DNA of 64,000 nt, from positions 21,948,001-22,012,000 of the forward strand of contig OX637295.1 in the NCBI GenBank assembly GCA_951799445.1, given 5' to 3'. Source of the DNA: Pseudisothecium myosuroides. Its lineage: Eukaryota > Streptophyta > Bryopsida > Hypnales > Lembophyllaceae. Below the pieces are notes generated by a model. That model was not told the DNA's origin. It saw only the letters and a program-made list of their open reading frames with translations, and made no database searches. Below are positions 56,986-64,000 of this stretch, one piece after another. How positions within the stretch are numbered: position 1 is the first letter of the stretch; the number at the start of each line of letters is the position of its first letter. The translations under genes were made by a program, and so were the position numbers.

Positions 56986-58908
56986 TCAACACCAACTCAA
57001 GTCTAGAATGGTCAAGGAAGACAAGCTCCCCACCTCTTTTGGCAAAGCCACCAAGCTTGAACACCCACTCAAGTGTAGGGTGGTCAAGGAAGACAAGCTC
57101 CCCACTTCCTTTGGCAAGCCCACCAAGCTTGAACAGTCTCTCAAGTTTAGAGTGGTCAAGGAAGACAAGCTCCCCACTTCCTTTGGCAAGGCCACCAAGC
57201 TTGAACACCCATTCAAGTGTAGAGTGGTCAAGGAAGACAAGCTCCCCACTTCCTTTGGCAAGGCCACCAAGCTTGAACACCAATTCAAGATTAGAGTGGT
57301 CAAGGAAGACAAACTCCCCACTTCCTTTGGCAAGGCCACCAAGCTTGAACACCCCATCAAGTTTAGAGTGGTCAAGGAAGACAAGCTCCCCACTTCCTTT
57401 GGCAAGGCCACCAAACTTGAACACCAACTCAAGTCTAGAGTGGTCAAGGAAGACAAGCTCCCCACTTCCTTCGGCAAGGCCACCAAGCTTGAACACCCAC
57501 TTAAGTCTAGAAGGCCCAAGCAAGACAAACTCCCCACTTCTTTTGACAAAGCTGCCAAGCTTAACCATGACGTCAACTCTAGAGTGGTCAAGGAAGACAA
57601 GCTCTCCATTTCTTTTGGCAAGGCCACCAAGCTTGAACAACTTCTCAGGTTTAGAGTGGTCAAGGAAGGTAAGCTCCCCACTTCCTTTGGCAAGCCCACC
57701 AAGCTTGAACAGCAACTCAAGTTTAGAGTGGTCAAGGAAGACAAGCTCCCCACTTCCTTTGGCAAGGCCACCAAGCTTGAACACCGACTCAAGTCTAGAG
57801 TGGTCAAGGAAGACAAGTTCCCCACTTCCTTCGGCAAGGCCACCAAGCTTGAACACCCACTTAAGTCTAGAGTGCTCAAGGAAGACAAGCTCCCCACTTC
57901 CTTTGACAAAGCTGCCAAGCTTGACCATCCCGTCAAGTGTAGAGTGGTCAAGGAAGACAAGCTCCCCACTTCCTTTGGCAAGGCCACCAAGCTTGAACAT
58001 CCACTCAAGTGTAGAGTGGTCAAGGAAGACAAGCTCCCCACTTCCTTTGGCAAGCCCACCAAGCTTGAACACCCACTCAAGTCTAGAGTGGTCAAGGAAG
58101 ACAAGCTCCCCACTTCCTTCGGCAAGGCCACCAAGCTTGAACATCTCCACAAGTCTAGAGTGGTCAAGGAAGACAAGCTCCCCACTTCCTTTGGCAAGCC
58201 CACCAAGCTTGAACACCCACTCAAGTGTAGAGTAGTCAAGGAAGACAAGCTCCCCACTTCCTTTGGCAAGGCCACCAAGCTTGAACACTCTCTCAAGTCT
58301 TGAGTGGTCAGGGAAGACAAGCTCCCTACTTCCTTTGGCAAGGCCACCAAGCTTGAACACGAACTCAAGTTTAGAGCAGTCAAGGAAGACAAGCTCCCCA
58401 CTTCCTTTGGCAAGGCCACCAAGCTTGAACACCCATTCAAGTTTAGAGTGGTCAAGGAAGACAAGCTCCCCACTTCCTTCGGCAAGGCCGTGAAGCTTGA
58501 ACAACCACTCAGATCTAGTCTCAATAGGATATTACTTGATGCAAATTTTTTTAGTAATTGCTCAAGGAATCCAAGCCCTATCAAATCAAGAACCTTCAGC
58601 GTTTTACAAGTGCCAAGAAGATTTGATATCTTGCTTTGCAAAGTAATTATAGTATCTGCTTCAAGTGTACGTAGAAATTCATTTGAAAATGTGGAGTTTT
58701 CTAATATGATTGCCTCCAATTTAGAACATTGTGAAGCCAGTTGAAGTAATAAACCCAAGTTGTCAACATCAGTTTCAAAATTGCCCCGAGCGCTCACCAA
58801 AATAAGTACACGGAGTTTTTCAAAATCATGGATTTGGTCTTCTTTGATTTTAGATAAATGATGGTTGATATTCCCTTGCAAAGAAATGCCTTCAAGAACC
58901 TTAACATC
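56986..58908 (-). CDS. Receptor exon 4: leucine-rich repeats, 21 near-identical units
   Basis: 640 codons plus TGA. The first ~130 residues (starting DVKVLEGISLQG, with the VxxLxL pattern usual after NB-ARC) are ordinary, non-repetitive LRR-like sequence. Then 21 units of 24 residues follow, consensus GCSSLVALPKEVGSLSSL plus TTLDLS. Solvent-exposed variable positions are mainly the two or three residues before the Cys (SG, SW, RE, NW, WR…), the expected ligand-facing surface. The 72-bp DNA unit is highly conserved, and a 360-bp (five-unit) block is duplicated: 57361–57600 matches 57721–57960. The protein ends abruptly inside a unit (DLSWC) where TCA has become TGA. Confidence 0.92.
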   Translation of the reverse strand, partial: DVKVLEGISLQGNINHHLSKIKEDQIHDFEKLRVLILVSARGNFETDVDNLGLLLQLASQCSKLEAIILENSTFSNEFLRTLEADTIITLQSKISNLLGTCKTLKVLDLIGLGFLEQLLKKFASSNILLRLDLSGCSSFTALPKEVGSLSSLTTLNLNGCSSLVALPKEVGSLSSLTALNLSSCSSLVALPKEVGSLSSLTTQDLRECSSLVALPKEVGSLSSLTTLHLSGCSSLVGLPKEVGSLSSLTTLDLWRCSSLVALPKEVGSLSSLTTLDLSGCSSLVGLPKEVGSLSSLTTLHLSGCSSLVALPKEVGSLSSLTTLHLTGWSSLAALSKEVGSLSSLSTLDLSGCSSLVALPKEVGNLSSLTTLDLSRCSSLVALPKEVGSLSSLTTLNLSCCSSLVGLPKEVGSLPSLTTLNLRSCSSLVALPKEMESLSSLTTLELTSWLSLAALSKEVGSLSCLGLLDLSGCSSLVALPKEVGSLSSLTTLDLSWCSSLVALPKEVGSLSSLTTLNLMGCSSLVALPKEVGSLSSLTTLILNWCSSLVALPKEVGSLSSLTTLHLNGCSSLVALPKEVGSLSSLTTLNLRDCSSLVGLPKEVGSLSSLTTLHLSGCSSLVALPKEVGSLSSLTILDLSWC

Positions 58909-61900
58909 CTGCATTCCAAAAAATACAAATTAGAAACGTATTACATCTTCATATAGAGACTTAAAAAACAACTCATTTTTCTAATATATTTCAAAATTCA
59001 TGATTCACGGATTAATGTGGATTGAAATGTGCACTAACGAGGTTCAAAAGTATATAGAAAAAATTATGATTCTTGTAATGTCATTTGCATTCGGAGAATA
59101 TTACCTCCTTTGAAAAACCCCTTTCTGGTACCATGGACACATTCCAAACTCTTGTATTCTCAGCAATCTTCCGTCCCATGTCACGGAGTTGGTCATGCAT
59201 TTCGAGATTGTCACCATCTTCAGTGACCTTCAACAATGACATGTCAATCAATCTTTCCAATTCATCCACTGGAGGGATGCCATCTTTCAACCACATACAC
59301 AAGATTGTCTCCTTGGATATGCCAAACGGATATATATCTCGACAAAAGAAACAAGCCACGTCCAAAAACATCCCCTTCTCAACACCATTGTTCAATCCAT
59401 CGTAGCTGATTTGCAAGGTGTTCCAAATCTCTTCATCACCCTCAAAGTTCCTTCCTCTTGCCATCACTTGTAATGCTCGTTCCCAACTTCGCAGCCTCTT
59501 TTTGTTCCGAAGAAATGCACCCATCACTTTTAAGCTCAAAGGCAAGCCATTGCAAGCTTTCACAACATGCTTGCGTAAGTCCTGAAAGTCTGGTGATAAA
59601 GGAGCTACACCCCAAGAAAGGTGAGTAGTGAAAAGCGTTGTTGCAGCCTTTTCATCCAACAATTCAACATCCAACTTTCCCTCAATGCCTACAAATGATT
59701 TGATTGTTCTCCAATTACGGGTCGTAATAATTATACAAGAACCCTTGCTAGCTTTTAGGATGTCCGGAGGTACTAAGACATGCACTTGAGCTTCATCCTT
59801 GATATCATCCAATATTAAAAGAACCTTCTTTCCAACCAAGAGCAATTTCATTATCTCTTGAGCATCTTCAAAATTTTCAGGCAGTCTCCCCTGCATTCCA
59901 AGTTTGGGTAATATATCGCACAATATAGCATATGAACTTTGATAGGCTTTGCATTGTGCTACAAAGCATAAAGCATCGTATGAAGACTTCACAGTCGCAT
60001 CATCAAAGATGGCCTTTGCAAGTGTGGTCTTGCCAATTCCACCCATACCAATGATGCCAATATAATTTAGTTTCAAAAGCCCTTTGGCTTTATATAATTG
60101 ATGATCTAAATCAACCGGAATTTCCTTTGGAGGTGCAATTGGTTCATCCACCTATACAAATCCAAGAGTCATATTAGTAAATCATAGTCTTATCAAAATA
60201 AAATAAGACACCTAAAACAATGAATGTGTAGCACCAAAGAAAATTACAAAAGAACAAGCATTACCAAATAAGTTTCTTGGTTCATCAAGTTCATACCTGA
60301 GAGACATAGTCCACGATGGACTTTGAATTTGCTAATGTTCCCTTCAAAAAAGACTTCTTCAAGCTTGTGAGCCTCTCACAAATTTCCGAAAATGGTGGAC
60401 GTTGTAGAGGGTCTTCTGACAAACATTCTTGGATTAAGTTTATCAATCCTTCATAATCCTTGGGTAGGTGCGGTTGCAAGCCTTTATTGCTCGTGCTACG
60501 TGTACCTTTGTGTTCCACATCAAAAAATGGATCGTTTCTTGATAGAATCTCTGAACATATAATGGCAAATGACCACACATCCGCTTGAAATGGATACAAT
60601 GGAGTTTTGCTTCCCTTCATCATTTCTGGGGCCATGTATCTTCGTGTTCCAATTGTATACATTGAAAGCTTTGGATTCTTTGGATTGGTGCACACCTTCA
60701 ATTGAGAAGTATCATAATCAGTCACTTTGAATGTGTGACGACTGAGAACTTCTCCAGATATTTGACTCGACAAGACATTACCAGGTTTCAAGTCAAGATG
60801 AGCAACCTGCATGTCATGAAGGTAATATACACCCTTGGCAATTTGGTGCATGATGTCTAGTGCAAGATGGTAGGGTAAAGGTTTGTTTGTATTCTCAAGT
60901 ATGGTAGACAAGTTGGTTTCCATCCGTTCTATCACCAAATACATGTCACCAATTTCATCCTCCACGTTCTCATCACATCTTTTTGTAATTCCACAACCAA
61001 AAAATTGGACAAGATTGGGATGGCTCAAGCCTGCCAAGATGCCAGCCTCCTTGCGACACTTGTTGAGGAAACTGAAATCAACTTGAGAAGTGCTAGACCC
61101 ATTTCGAGAATCGTCCAAGAAATTCGGATCGCCTTTCAAAACTTTTGTGGCACAATCAAGGCCCAACCAATTTGAATAGTACACATCTGCATTACTTCCT
61201 GCGCCTATATGTTTGATTAATTTTGGAGTGTTGAAATGGTTCAAAACCTCCAAAGCATCCAAGTCTCCACCATCAACTCGATCCAAATTTCGAAGTCTCA
61301 ACAATAGATGTTGTACCAATTCGTAGTCCGTTGAGATTTCTCCTTGAATTACTTGTTCAAGCCTCCTCTTAAATTCATGACCATCTTCAAGAACTTGTTC
61401 ATGTGTAGCCGCATCAAACTCAATAGATGAGATATTGATTGATTGATTCGGATGGCAAAGTAGGTACATTTCACGTGCTGCATCATAACAACACTTCAAA
61501 TCCAAAAGCAATTCACGAAAAGTTTCTTTGCTTTGGATTTGATACACGGCTAAATGACACCATCGATCTTCATTAGTGCAATTTTTCCCCACAATCTCAA
61601 CTTTCTTTTGAAGAAAACACAATTCTTCAAATATAGATTGGAACTTGAGATCCTCAATAGCACTTGATAATAATTTGGCAATTCCCTCCATGGCAAGTAT
61701 GAGTTTGCGAAAAAGATGAACACATTGATTTTTGTTCAAGACTTGCATCCTTGAAGATGCTTCCATAGCCTTCAAGTGTTTTTCAAGACTTAGAATATCA
61801 TTGCGTAGTCTTTGACAATGCTTCCTTTGCACTTGCCAAAAATCCTCGTCTTTCCTGTAGATTATTTCATATCTATTGTCAATGAATTATCCTTACCGAA

Positions 61901-62248
61901 TGAAGATAGAGCAATAATCATTAAGTTCACCAAACATGTTGGGCAAAATAGAACTTATTAAATTACTAGTAACAAAATGGTTAATCTGTTGAAACGGGTA
62001 TACAAATTGTTAAATTTTGTTACATGCATAAATGCTAAAAACAAGAATGCTTACAAAGCTCAAAGTAAATTAAAAACTATATAAAGAACTTGGTAACTTG
62101 AACAAAATTGTATTTCAACATGCACTTTTCAATTAGGAGACATGCTAAAGAACATTGATGCTCACCGGATGAACCATGCAAAATCCATGTAATTCCAAAA
62201 GATTGCCATTGTGAAGAAGTGGGCCATCCCCATTAGAAAGCGAACCAT
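56986..62248 (-). CDS. Kinase–NB-ARC–LRR immune receptor gene (whole gene)
   Basis: Three firm exons join in phase 0 with canonical sites: 61854–60297 (CTCAG|GTATGA donor), 60151–59105 (TATAG|GTGGATG acceptor, AAGGAG|GTAATA donor) and 58908–56986 (GCAG|GATGTT acceptor, TGA stop). A tentative first exon 62248–62166 also fits in phase, for ~1536 residues. The order is N-terminal helical region, protein kinase, NB-ARC ATPase, leucine-rich repeats. Kinase-fused NB-LRRs (PNL class) are known in mosses. By family analogy this is a cytoplasmic immune receptor in which the LRRs sense, the NB-ARC switches between ADP and ATP states and the N-terminal part signals. That role is inference; the domain structure is seen directly. 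Confidence 0.9.
59105..60151 (-). CDS. Receptor exon 3: NB-ARC nucleotide-binding domain
   Basis: 349 codons flanked by matching splice sites. All landmark motifs are present in order: P-loop GMGGIGKTT (35–43), kinase-2 LLILDD (111–116), RNBS-B IITTRN (141–146), GLPL (202–205), RNBS-D FLDVACFF (262–269) and MHD (318–320). The final Asp of kinase 2 and the FLDVACFF form resemble TIR-type rather than CC-type receptors. The Walker A lysine and the MHD histidine/aspartate are intact, so nucleotide switching should be possible. The first codon is GTG because it follows an intron, not because it is a start. Confidence 0.95.
60297..61854 (-). CDS. Receptor exon 2: N-terminal helical region and protein kinase
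   Basis: Numbering from the V at 61832: residues 1–170 are predicted helical, with many Leu/Lys/Glu heptads. They resemble the HeLo/DUF1221-like region in front of plant MLKL-type kinases; this resemblance is from memory and unverified. The kinase domain runs from ~204 to 490: glycine loop GAGSNADVY (210–218), lysine K230 in CATKVLK, αC glutamate in KCRKEAGIL (E262), catalytic loop HLDLKPGN (345–352), DYD (372–374) in place of DFG, APE (401–403), DVWSF (418–422). The Arg of HRD is replaced by Leu (non-RD, as in many immune kinases) and the Gly of DFG by Asp, so activity may be reduced or altered. Confidence 0.93.
62166..62248 (-). CDS. Tentative first exon of the receptor gene
   Basis: A consensus donor (ATCCG|GTGAGC) at 62166 pairs in phase with acceptor CTACAG at 61855, giving MVRFLMGMAHFFTMAIFW… joined to RKDEDFWQVQ. 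A second reading of the same segment (frame …SLSNGDGPLLHNGNLLE…, ending MVHP) looks more protein-like. It would need acceptor GACGAG to join DFWQVQRK, with the start further upstream or at that internal ATG. The DNA alone does not decide. Confidence 0.35.
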
Positions 62249-64000
62249 TTTGTGCAGCAAATGGAATTATATATTGAAATTCTACAATAGCATCACAATA
62301 AATCCAAACAAATCAATTAGAATAAAAAAATCCGTATACATAAAATCAACAAGGGCCATAAAAGATTTTAGTTACTCATATGAAAAATAGTCTCAAATAG
62401 AGTGGTATCAAGTCTATCAAGCAATTTCTACATAGATTTAGTCTCACTCAAGAATATAAAAGTTACAAGATAACACATTCTTGTTCAACATTTGAAAGCA
62501 CAAGACGTACTCAAAGAGTTATAATTTGTAAATATTGCAAGAACAATTCCATTATATAGATTACCCTTCAAAAAGAACTAAAGAGAACCATATCCAAGAC
62601 ATTGTACTTGTCTCCTAGAATTCAAATTATCTACTAAAACGTGGTAAAATATACACTAGTGGATTCATCATTCAACACTAATCATCTTTGATGTAGACAT
62701 CATATCAACATCAAAATGTTGTCATGCTCAAATACACCAAACCATTCAAATATGTGAAAAATTTAGAACTTCTCAAACATGTTGCAAGCGCTTTAATTTA
62801 TCAAATTAGAAGAACCGCGTTTCATTCAACCCATATCAGCACAAAGGCAAACCAATTTATATTGTCTTAGTACTTCAATTCATGTCAAATACACAAAAAA
62901 AATATGTTACAAACACAATGTAGATGCATGCATATAAGAAGCCCATTAGAAAAAGATTGGAACTCTAAAATAAACATCAATCAATTGACAATGGAAATTG
63001 CATCTCAAACTACGACAATAAACTAAGTCTACACCATCACATCAGTTTCCTTTGATGCCCTTGATTCAAAATCATACTTAAATATTCTTAAATCTCCAAT
63101 ACCAAGTTGATTTTCACCCATCGACAAAAACCTTATGCAACTCTAATACAATAAGGTAATTTGTAACTCCAATCCATTAACATCCATTCTTCACCATAAT
63201 TTAACAAAAAATTGCACTAGATAGCAACCCTAGCATATGTATTCTCTCAAAGCCATCCCACCTCCATGATTACAAAGTCCATTTTCCAAAATTGAGACAT
63301 AGGAATTGTCTAATTTTAAACCATAATTCCTGTTTGGGACAACGTATAATAGGAGCTCACTCAAATTTACTTCAAAAACCTAAACTTTTAAAAGTCCAAA
63401 CCAAAATTTTTACTCATAGAAAAATGTGAGATCAAAATCACAATCAATTCAAAAAGCCTATATAACTTTCATCAAGCAAGTACTTGTCTTCTTTTCAAAT
63501 CAATCAAATGTCACCTACTTTCTTTCCCAAAATAACAAACACCTTATAACTTGGAGATGTGAATTTCTAAAACATATGAACAAAGCTAAAGAAGTATATT
63601 GTTTAGTTTTGTTTGATGCATTCACATTCATGTTCTAATGTGGAAAGTGAACATGATGACACTTAAGGCTTGAAGGTAATGTCTTCTAATTGGAAGGCTA
63701 AACCTATATCATTCCCTAACCTAAGATGATTAAATATCCTAAAACAAAAGTACATATTTGATACTTCAATGGACCAACAACCAACATGTCAAATAAGAGA
63801 TGCTTTTAAAATCTTATCATTTGAGCTTTTGAATCATCATAACTATTAAACAAGTTCAAAAACCATAAACAAAGTGGGTTGCATGCAACTTCCACTTGTT
63901 TTCCATTGTAATGTTGGTACAATAAATATACCTCAAAAACTAATCACATGCTTCAATGCAAACCCTAGTTACACAAACAATCATTTATTAACAAAGGATA
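62249..64000. other. Upstream region of the receptor gene, no feature seen
   Basis: AT-rich with a bias toward C and A on this strand. No ORF above ~70 codons and no recognisable domain. It may hold the receptor promoter and possibly further 5' exons. Confidence 0.4.

Noticed and set aside
56786..58303. 505-codon plus-strand ORF with repeats of KEDKLPTSFGKATKLEH, and a 422-codon ORF in another frame
   Set aside because: They are antisense readings of the receptor LRR array, open only because the 72-bp unit lacks stops. No independent support.
56837..58504. 555-codon minus-strand ORF with repeats of KLGGLAKGSGELVFLD
   Set aside because: It is the same strand as the LRR exon in another frame. 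The LRR frame gives a recognisable fold and joins NB-ARC by splicing; this one does not.

Overview
The window looks like nuclear DNA from a land plant, most likely a moss or another bryophyte. The reasons are: genes interrupted by GT-AG introns; a kinase–NB-ARC–LRR resistance gene, an arrangement known mainly from mosses; a PR-10/Bet v 1 gene; an ankyrin–PGG membrane protein; and an AT-rich, transposon-dense background. Organism assignment is inference. No tRNA, rRNA, CRISPR array or prokaryotic gene was recognised.

Layout. 1–6.6 kb has no intact gene: a TATA box, a leader packed with tandem repeats, a short Kozak-type exon (3914–3976) and a long purine-rich degenerate repeat, possibly a retrotransposon or gene remnant. 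6.67–10.6 kb is a decayed multi-exon gene ending in a SWIM-type zinc finger, with a 1.26-kb non-autonomous CACTA transposon in one intron. 13.5–15.4 kb holds two TTAA-flanked MITEs. 16.66–18.81 kb (minus) is an intact ankyrin/PGG protein. 20.8–21.7 kb is a near-perfect 877-bp palindrome. 22.7–38.1 kb is a mosaic of nested MITEs, a palindromic CACTA MITE (31.7 kb) and two adjacent 1.4-kb foldback elements with TA target sites (32.1–35.1 kb). 39.65–40.68 kb is a two-exon PR-10 gene with TATA box and poly(A) signal. 45.74–52.30 kb is a complete 6.56-kb piggyBac element flanked by TTAA, with an intact DDD transposase. 52.4–54.3 kb holds two more TTAA MITEs. 56.99–62.2 kb (minus) is one gene of at least three exons encoding a kinase, an NB-ARC ATPase and 21 near-identical 24-residue LRRs.

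How the parts relate. The three intact host genes all belong to families with defence roles: an intracellular receptor, an ankyrin-PGG protein (ACD6-like family) and PR-10. The ankyrin and receptor genes share a diverged ~550-bp sequence just beyond their 3' ends. Mobile DNA is dominated by TTAA elements. The resident piggyBac is the obvious candidate for mobilising the MITEs, although the MITE ends match its ends only in part. The GC-rich composition of the piggyBac contrasts with its AT-rich surroundings and suggests recent arrival.
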